From Micractinium sp. NFX-FRZ (Eukaryota > Chlorophyta > Trebouxiophyceae > Chlorellales > Chlorellaceae): a DNA stretch of 64,000 bases. The notes under the pieces were generated by a model. It was not told the DNA's origin. It saw only the letters and a list, made by a program, of their open reading frames with translations, and made no database searches. Location: assembly GCA_029339195.1 (NCBI GenBank), contig JAPTJF010000026.1:62001-126000 (forward strand), in the 5' to 3' direction. The position numbers and the translations under genes are program-made. This document shows, piece by piece, positions 31,801 through 43,834 of this stretch. Each line of letters starts with the position of its first letter. The first letter of the stretch is position 1.

Positions 31801-34800
31801 CATTCAGTCGCCTGCACAAGGGGACCCCCGCAGAATCCCCGAGGTGGCCTGCCTCCCACCGGGCGGCACAAGCCTGACCACGTTGGGTAACTTCTCTGCC
31901 CTGGAGGCCGATGTAGAGAACGTGACAGACCTCTTCCTAGCCCGACGCCCAGACACCCGCGCTCTCCAATTGGCGTTTGTCAGGAGAGCTGATTCCAGTG
32001 GCAATACGGCAGCCTGGGACTCGGGCAGCCAGATATGGAGATTTTCCGGAGGCAACAAGCTCACTGGAGTGCGGACAGTGAGCGGTATGCCACACCTCGT
32101 CTATAACGAGCTGAACCAAGCGCACGTGATCTTCACAAATGGTGCATCAGGGGACATCACCATCATGTGCCATGGTTGCCCCCCCCCACCGCCACCACCC
32201 CCCGCACCACCCAGAACCCCGCCTCTGCCGCCCAACCCACAGCCGCCACCCCCTCCGCCGCCTCCCTCGCCTCCACACCCTCCTTCGCCTTCGCCGCCTC
32301 CTCCACCCCCAAAGCCCTCTCCACCTCCACCCCCGCCACAGCCCTCCCCGCCTCCTCCAAGCCCCTCCCCGCCACCCCCGCCACCAAAGCCCTCGCCACC
32401 CCCGCCTCCTCCACGCCCCTCACCCCCACCTCCAAGCCCTTCCCCTCCTCCCTTCCCGCCTGGCCCTCGCCCACCTTCACCAACACCTCCCAGTCCCTCT
32501 CCCCCACCACTCCCACCAAGCCCTTCGCCCCCGCCAAGTCCGTCGCCTCCTCCCCCGCCTCCGCCCAAGCCTTCGCCCCCACCGCCTCCGCCCACTCACT
32601 CTCCGCCTCCACCCCCGCCCAAGCCCTCCCCACCCCCACCTCCTCCCAATCCATCACCACCTCCACCTCCCTCGCCTTCGCCCCCTCCTCCACCCCCAAA
32701 GCCCTCTCCACCTCCGCCCCCGCGACAGCCCTCCCCGCCTCCTCCAAGCCCCTCCCCGCCACCCCCGCCACCCCCGCCACCCAAGCCCTCGCCACCCCCG
32801 CCTCCTCCACGCCCCTCACCCCCACATCCAAGCCCATCTCCCCCACCGCCCTCAGCAAGCCCTTCCCCTCCTCCCTTCCCGCCTGGCCCCCGCCCACCTT
32901 CACCCCCACCTCCAAGCCCGTCTCCCCAGCCGCCGTCGCCAAGTTCGTCGCCTCCGCCACCGCCACCGCCCAAGCCTTCGCCCCCACCGCCCCCTCCCAC
33001 TCCCTCTCCGTCTCCACCCCCGCCCAAGCCCTCTCCGCCACCACAACCACCCAGCCCATCACCGCCCCCACCCCCTCCCTCGCCTTCGCCCCCTCCCAAG
33101 CCTTCGCCGCCCCCTCCCCCACCGCCCCCGCCACAACCGTCCCCGTCTCCTCCAAGCCCCTCCCCGCCCCTCCCGCCACCCAAGCCCTCGCCACCCCCGC
33201 CTCCTCCACGCCCCTCACCCCCACCTCCAAGCCCATCTCCCCCACCAAGCCCTTCCCCTCCTCCCTTCCCGCCTGGCCCCCGCCCACCTTCACCCCCACC
33301 TCCCAGTCCCTCTCCCCCACCACTCCCACCAAGACCTTCGCCCCCGCCACCGCCACCGCCGCGCCCATCTCCCCCACCGCCCCCTCCCACTCCCTCTCCG
33401 CCTCCACCCCCGCCCAAGCCCTCTCCGCCACCGCAACCACCCAGCCCATCACCGCCCCCACCCCCTCCCTCTCCACCTCCACCCCCGCCCAAGCCCTCCC
33501 TGCCTCCTCCAAGCCCCTCCACGCCACCCCCGCCACCCAAGCCCTCGCCACCCCCACCTCATCTCCATCCCTCACCCCCGTCTCCTCCAAGCCCATCTCC
33601 CTCTACGCCACCCCCAACTGGCCCCGCCCTCACCTTCACTCTGACCCCAGCACTCAACGGCAGCAGCGGGCACCAGCTTTGGACCTTGGCGGCGGTGCAG
33701 GATCAACTGGCAGCAGCTGTGGCCGAGGCAGGCATGGCATCAGGGTTGGCTTCCGAGCAGCCGTGGGTGATTGTGACAAGCAGCGGCGCTGCCGAGCTGC
33801 TGGTGACCGTGCTTTTCACGGATGGCAGCGAGGACATGGCAGCGGCCATGCAGCTGGCCACCACACTGCTGGTGCAGCACCGCAGCGTGCTGCCCGCGGC
33901 GCAGTTTGGCGAGGTGGTGGTGAGCGATGTGCGGCTCAACGGCATGCAATTTGTTTTGCATCCGCCGCCGCCCTCTCCGCCCTCTCCCCCTTCACCGTCT
34001 CCTCCCCCATCGCCGCCACCACTCATACTTCGTCCTTCTCCACCGGCCACCCGCGAGGGCCCCAAGGCACAATTCCAGCTCCTACTTGATCCCAGCAGCC
34101 CCATCATCCAAAACATAACGCAGCATGGACCTTTTATCACCTCCAGGGTTCAGACTGTGTCGATGAGCGAGCTTGTTGGCGCCTCTCAGGAGCCGGAGGT
34201 GTCGCTGGCGGTTCTCATGCCACGCCGCCGGAGCCTTCTCCAAACCCCTGACATATCTGCCGTGCTGGAAGTCACCGCGACCTTCGTCCCTGGGGATGAG
34301 ATCCCCGCCTTTAAGCTGGAAATGCTCGGCATCACTGAGCCCTGGCGCTTTCTTCCATCGTCTCCGCCAGCGGGACCTGGACCAGTAAACCCACCGCCCT
34401 CGACGCCAGCGCAACCGCTCTTGCCGCCACCATCCCCTCCACCATCCCCACCCCATCCTCCGCCATTACCCCCGTCACCACCTCCATCTCCGCCCTCCCC
34501 GCCTCCGCCACCTCCGTCCCCTCCCACGCCTCCCCCCGCACCACCTTCCCCTCCCTCGGCCCCTCCCTCCCTGCTTTCCCCTCCCTCGCCACCTCCCTCC
34601 CTGCTACCCCCACCCTCACCACCGCCTGCTCAGCCGCCGCCGCCTCGGGAGTCGGGCGCCCCCGAGTCACCTGCCCAGCCACCAAGTCGACCAACCGCCC
34701 CCGAGTCACCTGCCCATCCACCAAGTCAACCACCTGGCCAGCCGCCAGCTCAGTTGCCAGCCCAGCCGCCAGCTCAGCCAGCACCACAACCCCCAGCACA

Positions 34801-37228
34801 ACCGCCAGCACCACCCTCGCCCTCATCACCCTCCTCTGGCTGGGTCCTCACCTTCATCATGCAAGCTGACGACACCAGCAACAGCAGCATGAGCAACCTG
34901 GTTTGGTCTTTGCCAGAGGCTCACAAACGCCTGGCTGCAGTGGTGCAGCAGGCAGCCGTGGCTTCACAGCTGGCATCCCACAAGCCTGTGGTCACCGTGG
35001 CACAGGTGCCCCGCAGCGGGCCCAATGCCGTTGTTGTTCTGCTGGTGACCGTGCCGTTTGTGGCCAGCGATGAGGCTGCGGCGCGGCAGCTGGGCAGGGA
35101 GCTTCTGGTGCAGCACCGCAGCGTGCTGCCTGTCGAGCAGTTTGGCGAGGTGGTGGTGAGCGACGTGCGGCTCAATGGCATTCTACTGGCAGCCCCCGGG
35201 TCTAAGCGTGCCCCAGCATGGCTTGTGGGCATCACAGCAGCTGCTGCCATCATCACAGCAGTTGTCCTAGGTGGGTCATTGGTTATGCGAGGCAGATGGC
35301 TTGGCATTGTGTGTGACTGGAGCGAGGCACCGCGCGCTGTGTCCATGCTGTCAGATGCACTTCCAGCATGTGTGTTACAGAGGCATGGTTATAGAGGCAC
35401 TGCCAGCACAAAGTGGTATCAGATGCACCTGCTCGCACACTGTGCCGCGGCCACTCGCCTCCCCTCCCAATAGATCTGCGCGTGACCGTGCCCTGCAGGT
35501 GGCATGCTGCTGCTGTGCTGCCGCATGGCGCTGCAGCGAAGGCAGCAGCAGGCAGGGCCGTACCAGGTGCAGCAGGCTGCCACGCTGGATGTGCTGCGGG
35601 CTGGCAGGCTCACAATGCAGTACAGCATCGAGCCCGACACTGTACCGCAGCTGCCAGGGTCAGATCATTCCAGCCCAACTGCAGTGTACACCGCCGCAGA
35701 TGCCGCAACAACAGCTGAGGATGCATCCGTGGCGGACGACAGCAATAGCCCCGGCATGGTCAAGCCCAGCCCAGCTGTTTTGCAAATTCTGGCAACTGGG
35801 GCGCCAGCTGGCACAGCAGACAGCAGCCAGCGGCCCAAGTCCTCGAGCGGAGTTCTTACGGCTCTGGGCGCCTTGGGTGCTGAAATGAGGCAGCTCTTTG
35901 ACGAGCTGCCTTCCCGCCTGCATAGGCAGCTTGGGCTTAGGGAGCTGTCCAGTCAGGAGGAGCAGCCGCAGGACGCAGCACAAATTGCACAGAGTGCGCA
36001 ACAGCTGCCAGATGGCGAGCAGCGCTCGGGAGATGAGATTCAGCAGGGCGCCGATGACGATGGGTTTATGCCCGCCCTGGAGCTGCCCGAAAGCCCTGCT
36101 GCCCGGACATCGCCTGCACCAGCCGTTGGCGTGCTTGACGGCTCAGACGGCGTGTCCGCGCTGAACCTGCCTGGATCTGCCTGGGGGGCAGTGGCAGGCG
36201 CTGCGGGGGTCACGGCAGCAGTGCAGCTTGCCCCAGCGCACATCCAGGGCAGGTCTGCTGGCCAACTGGCAGGCCCTGCACGGGCGCGTCCTGGCGGGCA
36301 GCCGCACTTGTGGAAGGACAACCTCACTGTGCTGGACAATGAGGCCGGCGAGGAGAGGAGCACCGCGCTGCAGCGGCTGTCCGAGGCACTACGCCGCCTC
36401 TCTGCCAGGGTGACACGCTCCAGGAAGCCCACCACTGCTTCCGAGCTTGGATCCATGTCGGCCACCCAGCTTGCCGCAGCCAGGGCACGGCAGCCGGAGG
36501 AGTGGGTGGGCAACCCAATGGCCCCGCAGCGCTCACTCAACTCCACAGGCGGGGCGCCGCTTCCCATCCCTGACCACGTCACCCTGCGTCGCGTGTCCTC
36601 GGCGATGCGCCGCAATGATGGCCCCAGGGGCGCGCAACGCGCGGCGGACCCCTTGGGGCAGCATCAGGGTGGCGCACCTGGCAGTGCAGAGAGCCCCCTG
36701 CAGAGAGGGCTGTCTGGGCTGTCCACTCTGAGCTCCCTGGGAGCCACATTGCCACGTGTGGACGAGGATGAGGCCCGCGCTGGGCAGGACGGCGCAGACC
36801 AACTGGCCCAACACAACCTGTGGTGGTGGGGCAACACAGCGGGGCTCCTCTCCGGCCGCGTCTCTGGTGCCTCTGTGGGTGGAGCCTCACACCCAGGGGG
36901 CACATTTGCGGGCACGGAGGCCCCGCCGCCACAGTCCCCGCCCAAGTCGCCGCTGCACCGCGTCTCATCCCTCATGCGCTGGCTCTTCGCCACCCCGAGC
37001 ATCTCCAGAACACTGTCCCGGACGGTTGAGCAGCAGCAGCGTGCTCTGCAGCGCCCGCCCAGTGGTGGTCTGCGCTCGCAGAACGGCACCCTGCCACGCC
37101 CGCCGAGTGGCCATTCATCTCAGCGGCCAAGCGGTGCACCACTGGCGCCACAGCCGGCTGGCACAGTGCCACGCCCGCCGAGCGGCCGCAGCACGCAGCA
37201 GCGGCAGCCGAGTGCCTCTCGCGAATAG
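28846..37228 (+). CDS. Giant Ser-Pro-rich single-pass membrane glycoprotein with duplicated ectodomain
   Basis: Function unknown; likely a wall-facing surface protein. Exons: 28846-28911, 29205-29778, 29975-30750, 30920-31469, 31641-35270, 35499-37228; 7326 nt, 2441 aa. Signal peptide 1-22 (MAGATLLFALLLCASGLLVRCQ region), encoded exactly by exon 1. Residues 23-404 and 473-833 are two copies of a propeller-like module (VSALVGDSWVPLG, HVAYVEEFPAG; NPIVAYVEEFPVG; HRPDTRTPQVAFVHR versus RRPDTRALQLAFVRR), each ending IMCxGCPP before a proline tract. Proline tracts about 405-472, 834-1315, 1428-1455 and 1560-1718 are SP(n) hydroxyproline-type. A globular module occurs at 1316-1427 and 1722-1838, both ending QFGEVVVSDVRLNG. 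TM about 1847-1872 crosses the last junction (ITAAAAIITAVVLGG). A 570-residue polar tail follows. Two introns use GC donors (30751, 31470). Confidence 0.85.
32175..33620 (+). repeat. Long SPPPPP-coding tandem repeat
   Basis: About 1.45 kb inside exon 5 encoding repeats of PSPPPP, KPSPPPPPP and a longer PPFPPGPRPPSPxPPSPSP unit seen three times (about 32449, 32870 and 33265). DNA-level higher-order units of several hundred bp are evident, so copy number is probably polymorphic and assembly here may be collapsed. Gly-rich and Arg-rich ORFs on the other frames are shadows of it. Confidence 0.93.
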
Positions 37229-38671
37229 TGGCATGCATGGTGCCGGCCCCGGTAGTTGTGCTGTTCTTGCCATGCGCCCATGAGTGCCCAGCACCCACCA
37301 GCATGTGCCGACCTCGCGACCCACATCATTCAAACTTCCCGCTTCACACTTCTCGTTCACTCAGCATGCATGCCGGCATGGCGCCACTGGTGGGCACCTG
37401 TCTTGTTCTCACTCCACTGCTTCTCATTTGTCGCCTGTGCGCCCATTCCTTCGCCATCACTGTGATAACTTACCCTCCCAATTTGTTTATCCTTAGCGTC
37501 GAGAAATGATCAGCGCTGTGCCCTTTTCAACCTCCCAGCTTCCACTAGAAACCCTTGCTTGAAGGGCCGCTTGGTGGTCGACCTGGTGTACACCCCAGTT
37601 GTGTGTCTGTCCTACCTCCTTTTGCAATGACTATTTTGCGACCTCGAATTGCGCAACACAACGATCGCTCAACTGCAAGTGCACGTCTCCGCAGCAACTT
37701 AGAAGATTGGTGGTGGAGGGAGACGGGGAGACACTGCCAGCTCAGCACACCACAGGACAGCACGCCGAGCTCCAACCCAGTGTGCGCCAACAAAGCACAG
37801 CACGCTCGGGACACGCACAGAGATCCTCGCGTCTAGTAAGGCAAATGTTTGCAAGCATCGCAGCCACAAGGACGCTCACAGGGCTGGAGACGCAGGGCAA
37901 GCTGTGGCTGAGCGGCAGCAACCATCGATGAGCAAGAGATGCCAAACCTGCAACACTCACCTTCGTCTGCGAAACCTGAGCATTCTATCAAAGTAAAGTG
38001 CAGTTGGGATTCATTTCCAATGAGCATGCTCAGGTCTGCAAAACCCGCAGCCACATGCCGGCCGTACGGCTGCGCCCTCAATACTCACCTTGAGTCCATT
38101 CCGATATCTGCTCCCGCAAATCTTTTCACACGACGGTCCTTCACACATGCCTCCCTGTCTGCACACTAGTCTTTCTTTCGTCACACATCATATGCATCTG
38201 CCTTCGCAAGCGCCGTGGCAACGCCGCCCCAGCTGCTGCTGCTGCCTCACAACACACCATCAGCCACACTGCCCTGCTGGCTCCACCGCACTTCCGCCTG
38301 CTGCCTTCCATGACAGTGTGTTCCGTTTGATGTGGGGATGGCCGTCACATGCGTGTAATTACAATACACCGGCCCGTTTGTTGGTGAACCAGCCAGTGAT
38401 CTTGTAAATACTGCCACAGTGCCAGCTTAAAAGCGTGTCAGCATGCACGCATGTCAGCATGCAACGTACAAGGGTTGCCACGGCTTCCGGCCGTGGCCAA
38501 GTGGAGGGAGGGAAGGTGGGAGTGCGAGGCACCAGAGCAGCACGCTCGGCACAGTGTCACAACCTGAGGGCCTGTCACTTGGTCGGCAGGTTCGTGGTCA
38601 GTTGCACAACCTCAGACAATGCAACCAGCAGGCAGGGCGGGTGCTCAGCTGCCCAAGCGCCCAGTGTATGC
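37229..38671. other. Convergent intergenic/3'UTR region
   Basis: About 1.4 kb between the stops of the proline-rich membrane protein (+) and the WD-repeat gene (-). AT-richer than the flanks. No supported ORF. Contains TGTAA at 38354 and 38403, and its complement TTACA at 38359. Confidence 0.55.
38354..38363. terminator. Palindromic TGTAATTACA, possible two-way poly(A) signal
   Basis: TGTAATTACA reads TGTAA on both strands, placed between two convergent genes: about 1.13 kb after the + stop and about 310 nt after the - stop. It fits the - strand gene best. TGTAA at 38403 is an alternative for the + strand gene. Confidence 0.35.
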
Positions 38672-41600
38672 TCAGTAGGCCAGGCGGGGCTTGAACACGC
38701 AGATAGTGCCGGGCGCGCCGCCGCCGCCGGCTGTCACCACCTCGCTTGTCGCTGCATTCCATGTGAGCGCTGCGAGTGGGGGCAGGGGGGTGGGTGGGCA
38801 CAGAACGGCAGGTTGAGTGCAAGTGGGGCGACCGGAGCGGACCGAGGCGGGGGACGGCAAGGTGCAGGAGTGGAGGCGCAGGGCAGGGCAGCGCAGCGCA
38901 GAAGAGGCCGGAGAGCAGCTGCATGGCACGGCAGGGCAGGCAGGTGGAGACAGGTTGCAGCATGCAAGCCTGCAGGCAGCGGACACGCGTGCATCCATGC
39001 AGGCAGCAGACACGCGTGCATCCATGCAGGCGGCACCAGCCGAGCAGGGCCGCAGGACCCAGGACAGCCCAGCGCAGCGCAGCGCAGCCCTCCTCATGTG
39101 CCCAGCACATGCAGCACGCCCTACAAGCACCCGCGCTTGCAGTTCCAACGATTCAGTTTGCATTGATGACCATGCAGGTCTTTGGCACATGGCCGGCGGC
39201 CGCCGCTGCAATCAATCAGTACTGCCAGGCCCCCACACACCCACCCGTGACGGGGCTCCGGATCTCCTTGAGTATGGACGTGGCTGAGCAGGCGGGCTCC
39301 AGGAGATCTACCGAGTAGATGCCGCCGGTGGTGGCCACGGCCACAGAGTCAGCAAAGGGGGACAGCGCCATGCGCACAATGGGCCTGCAGAGGAGGCGGC
39401 GGGACGCCAGGCAGGCAGGGGTGCGGGTTGGGGGGCAGGCATGAGTGGGCGTGAGACACAGCTGCTGGGGAAGGGGTCCTGCGCCGTCATCCTGGGGCCA
39501 CGCAACGCAAAGGAGAGAGGGGCTGCACGCCACGTCATGCACACGCTGAGGCCATCAGGGGGGAGGGCAAGCGGGCAGGGCACAAGCGGGGCGCCCACTG
39601 TCGAGATGGCACCAAGCTGCAGCCAGCCACCTGGCACACAAGAGACCCCTGCATCTGCTCAAGCTCCACGTGTCTGCCCATGCTTCTGCTCATCTCCCCC
39701 ACACACATTGGCACAGACAAGGTGACCGCACAGCCACCGCACATGCCGCCAGGCACTGCCCACTTGAGGGGCCCTCCCTCTGCCTCTGCGCGTGGTCCTC
39801 CCCGCCCACTCTCACCCACCCACACAGCCACACACTGTGGCACACGAGCTTGCGCACCTGCCGTCGGGCACCGCAAACTTGAGGGGCCCCGCCGCCGGGT
39901 TGCGCACGTCCCACACCATCAGCCGCCCATCGCCAGCCGTGGTCAGCACCTGGCTGTCGTTGATCTGGTGGATGCCTGCGGGGCAACGTGTTGCAACAAC
40001 ATGAGCGTGCGGTTCGTGAAGCACGCATTGGGCCGAGATGAAGCAGGTATCTGGCTGGCACGGGGCAAGCTGGCACGGGGCCACACATGAAGCACCCATC
40101 TGGCAGAAATCAAGCAGACATCTGGCACCTCCTGGGTGCCACACATGAGGCACACATCTGGCAAAATTCAAGTGCCCCTCCCCCTTCTTGCTGACCTGTG
40201 ATGCGCCCGCCCTGAGCAAACCGCGCGTTGGGCTGGGCCGGCTTCTCGCGCATGCTGTACCTGCAGCGGTCAGCAAGGGGACAGGACAGTGGGGTCACTT
40301 TCATGCTGCAAGGCTCCTCCTTTGAATGCCAAACTCCATACACGAGTGCCCTGGGTTGCATAGGCGCCGCCCTCACGCACAGCAATGACTTGTCACTTTG
40401 CAAGAGGCAAAGCAAGCTCTGCATAACAGCTACAGGTTGGGCCAGCTCGGCCTTGCGTGCATGCTGCACCTGCACGGGCGTGCATGCTGCCCTGTGCCGC
40501 GGCCCAACAGCTGTGCGTATGCTGAGGCAAAACACTTGTCATCTCCCAAGCAGGCAGGGCAGGCACACTCAAAAGCTGCCCTCTTGTGTGCCTGCCCGGC
40601 CGCCCGCCTGGCCTCCCTCCCTCCGTCCCTCCAACCAAACAAAGGCGCACAGCCCAACTCACATGTGCACGTTGCCTGCTGCATCTCCGCTGAACAGCAT
40701 CAGCCCAAAGGGCGAGCGGTGCAGGGCTGTGATGAGCGCGTCGTGCGCTTTCCACAGCGCTTTGGGCGCCTGCTCTCCCGCCTTGGCGGCGTTGCTGGCG
40801 GCTGCAGGAGGGACGGCGTCAGCGCGGGTCAGGGCGGGCAGCGCAGCAGGCGTAGCATGCGGTGCAGCGGCCAAGACGATCTGTCAGCGCAGCACGGCAG
40901 GCATGGCATGCGGCGCCGCGGACAACTGCCTTATGACGGTCAGCACAAGGCAGCGGAGGGACAGAGGGGAGCTGTGCTGCCACAACCAGAAGACGCAGTT
41001 AGAACAGGCATGGGCTGCGCAGGGAGGCGGCGGGCATGATGCCCCGCCAGGTCTGCTCCCACCTGGCTTGCTGGCCGTGCCGACGGGCCACACCACCAGC
41101 GCCCCGCCGTAGGAGGCCACACACGTCTCTGCGCGGGGCGGGGACCAGAGGCGTGTTGGGGATGTGAGGGCAGGGGCAAGAGATATCGGGCCTCTGGTCT
41201 GCCCGTGCCATGTGTGAACCGCCTGTGCAGGAAACACCGCCCGCTCACGCAGAGCGATGCCACACGTGGCTTGCTCAGACCGCGCGAGACCGGCAGGCAT
41301 GATTAGTCAATGCACGCCATGCAAGCAAGAACACCGCTGTTTCTTCCCACCGATGAGCATGCAGGCCAGCAAGGCACAGCATGGCACAGCAAGGCACGCA
41401 TGCCAGCTCAGCCCACCTGTGAGCGGGCCGCCAAAGGAGTGGAGGGAGGCCACGGCAAGGCAGTTCTGGCCTTGGATGCGGCTGCCGGGGTTGTGCGGCA
41501 TGGGGCACCGCCCCTTGGGCGCCTGCCGGGCGGGGGGAGAGGAGGGGCAGCAGCAAATGAGGGGCGGGCCGGCCAAGCGGCCAGGCAGCCAGGCAGGTGT

Positions 41601-43656
41601 AGCCCGTCGCCCCTCATCCACTGCTCCCCTCCTTCCCCTTGCCCCAAGGTCCCCCATTCCCCCAAGGCATTGGTGCTCCCCCAACTCCCCCTGTCTCCCC
41701 CCCACGCCCTCACCAGTAGCGAGTCCACCTCCCATTCCTTGCCTCCCTGCCCCTGCCTACTAATACTCTTGATACACCCGCCCCTCCCCCTGCCCCCTCG
41801 CCCTCACCAGCAGCGAATCCACCTCCAGCGAGTGCGCCGTGAGCCACTCCCCGCCGCTGCGGTCAATCGACGCGCTCAGCAGCATGCGGGTGCTGCGCTC
41901 CGTGTCCAGGCACACGCTGCTGTAGTCGGTTCCCTGTGTGCGGCGCAGAGGAAGGCAAAGAAAGCAGGGGTTGCACACTTGCCTGCACAATGGACGGTGA
42001 GACTGCAGTGCAGTTGCGGCGAGGCTGCTGCTGCTGCTGCTGCTGCTGCCGCACCGTGCGACTGCAATGCAGTGGCAGTGAGGCGGCGGCTGCTGCTGCT
42101 GCCGCCGCCGCCGCCCCACCGCCCCCGCCCGCACCGGCACCGGCAAGCCCCTCCCCTCCCCTCCCCTCCCCTCCCTCCGACTCTCTGCGCACCTGCGAGT
42201 GCATGCACATGAGCGCCGGCTCGCCGCCGCGCCCGCCGCTGGGGCTGGCCTCCCACAGGTTGAGCAGACCGCGGCTGCTGCTGATGAGCCAGCCTGCAGG
42301 CGGAGGAAGCAAGCACAAAAGCAAGACAAAAAGATGAGGCAGCGTGCGGCACCAAGGGGCAATGTGGGGAGGGCAGGCGCAGGGACAAGGGCGGGAAGGG
42401 TAGGGCTGCTTGTCGGCCGCCAGCCAGAGCAGGAGGGCAGCAGGCGCCCAACAGAAAAGCCAACAGCACCAGCCAGCAGAGCGCTCTGGAGCGGCTCGCA
42501 CCCGCGTGCCCGTCGCCGCCCGGCAGCCCCGCTATCTGCGGCACGTACGCCTGCAGAGTGGGAGAGATGCACACACAGTGGTGGGCAGAGCAAGGGTGGG
42601 GTGTGTTGCATGGGGCCTGAGGCCGCACAGGTCATCAGTAAAGCAGACACCAGGAAGGCAGTTGCCAAGCTGCCCGCTCTTCCCAGCTTCATCCAAAGCA
42701 GTGCACAGCAATGCAGGTGAGTGCAGGCCCTCCGCTCACCATGCTGCCCACGCTTATATTGTTGTGATCTGCCGCGTCCTGCACAGCACAGCAGGCGCAG
42801 CGGCAGGCACGACAGCGGTCGTTTGCCAAGCTGGGCGGCCAGGCAGGATTGTTGCAGCGGGAGAGCGTGCAAAACGAGTGTTGCAGTGTGGCGCGCGTGA
42901 CATCCCGGCCAGGTTCCTCCTGGCCCCCGCCTCGTCCCCCTTCCATGCCCACACACCTGCATACACACACACACGTCCTCCTGTTCCGCTGCATCCAGCT
43001 GCCCACACACGCACCACCGCTCCAGCTGCAAGGGCTTACCGTGGTCCAGCACTGCTGCCAGGAGGCCCCGCTGGACGCTGCTGCCGATGCTGCTGCCTGT
43101 GGTGGGGGCCCAGCTGTCGGTGGCGGCGCACGCTGTGGCGGCGGCGCAGCTGCGGGCGGCTGCAGCGGGCGGGGCGGCGGCGCGGCTGCTGGAGGCGGCG
43201 GTTGTTGCACCCGCGGGGCGGCTGCTGCTGCTGGCGGGGCTGCCGGGCGCGGTCGCTGCGGCGACGAGGCCGGCACAGCACCTGGGAAGAGTGGCGGGGG
43301 TGCTGGGCGAGCGGCGGTGGCTGCAGCAGGTGCCGCCGCTGCTGTCGCCGGTGCCGCTGGCGGCGCTGGAGTGGCGGGTGCCGGAGCAGAGGCAGGCAGT
43401 GCTGCTCCTGAAGCCCTGCACGTGCATGCCGACACTCGGCTTGTTCAGCTGATGGTCTGGGACGGCAGGGGACGCCAGGGCGCCAGGACTGATCGATCGA
43501 TGGCCTCCCCGCAATGCCGCCTTACCTGAGCCGAATCAGTTCATCGACAGCAGCCTTGAGGCGGTCCACAAATCGCCGGCCGTCGCTGGCGTCAAGCACA
43601 ATGTCGCATTCGGCGGTGCCGGGCCCAGCCCGGGCTGGGATGGCCACACTTGACAT
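38672..43656 (-). CDS. WD-repeat (WD40-like propeller) protein, family unknown
   Basis: Exon 1 43656-43526 starts at ATG 43656 ([20 protein letters not shown]) and encodes a short helical region [20 protein letters not shown]. It joins an Ala/Pro-rich linker exon ending near 43041. Later exons give propeller blades: NNISVGSM (about 42750), [14 protein letters not shown] (about 42540), [14 protein letters not shown] (about 42250), [14 protein letters not shown] (about 41840), [16 protein letters not shown] (about 41440), [15 protein letters not shown] (about 41090), [20 protein letters not shown] and [10 protein letters not shown] (about 40700), [19 protein letters not shown] (about 39920), [24 protein letters not shown] (split, about 39340) and [17 protein letters not shown], stop 38672. 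Blade strands end in W-D/E or equivalent. I do not recognise the orthologue and exon ends in the middle are approximate. Several introns carry exon echoes. Confidence 0.7.
39736..39905 (-). repeat. Echo of a WD-gene exon edge
   Basis: CACATGCCGCCAGGCACTGCCCACTTGAGGGGCCC at about 39739 resembles CACCTGCCGTCGGGCACCGC then AAACTTGAGGGGCCCC at about 39856, the end of the exon coding PLKFAVPDG plus its donor (on the complement). The echo is downstream in transcript direction, inside the intron. Confidence 0.8.
40020..40165 (-). repeat. Short imperfect repeats in a WD-gene intron
   Basis: Units with CTGGCACGGGGC, CACACATGAAGCAC/CACACATGAGGCAC, CATCTGGCA and AATCAAGC/ATTCAAG recur between about 40045 and 40165. 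No exon edge match was noticed, so this is a plain intronic repeat. Confidence 0.6.
41706..41836 (-). repeat. Echo of WD-gene exon end
   Basis: CCTCACCAGTAGCGAGTCCACCTCC (41709) and CCTCACCAGCAGCGAATCCACCTCC (41802) share an exon end plus donor for residues EVDSLL on the complement. The downstream copy lies in the intron with its donor intact. Confidence 0.85.
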
Positions 43657-43834
43657 TCTGTTGCAATCGGAGTGCGGTGCAATGCAGCCGAATTGGGGAT
43701 GGAGGGCAGCATGGAAGCGGCGTGCGCACTCGTGGCACAAGAGCGCTCTACGGTGCCCTGGGCGCGCATTCTCCTTGTGCTAGCTTCTCAGCACCGTGAC
43801 CCTGCTTTTCTGGGCATCCCTGGGGCTGGCAGAG
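43657..43834. other. Short divergent intergenic gap
   Basis: Only about 180 bp separate the WD-repeat ATG (-) and the PRA1-like ATG (+), so both promoters and 5'UTRs must be compact or overlapping. No TATA-like element is obvious. Confidence 0.5.

Noticed and set aside
32163..33644. Long ORFs on other frames/strand across the proline tract (Gly-rich, His/Arg-rich, Ala/Val/Glu-rich)
   Set aside because: They are frame shadows of the SPPPP repeat, lack splice-linked extensions, and only the + frame joins the flanking conserved modules with correct phases.
41760..43514. Single 584-aa minus-strand ORF
   Set aside because: It runs through introns and two frames of the WD-repeat gene; the blade motifs lie in several frames joined by splice sites, so the uninterrupted frame is not the protein.
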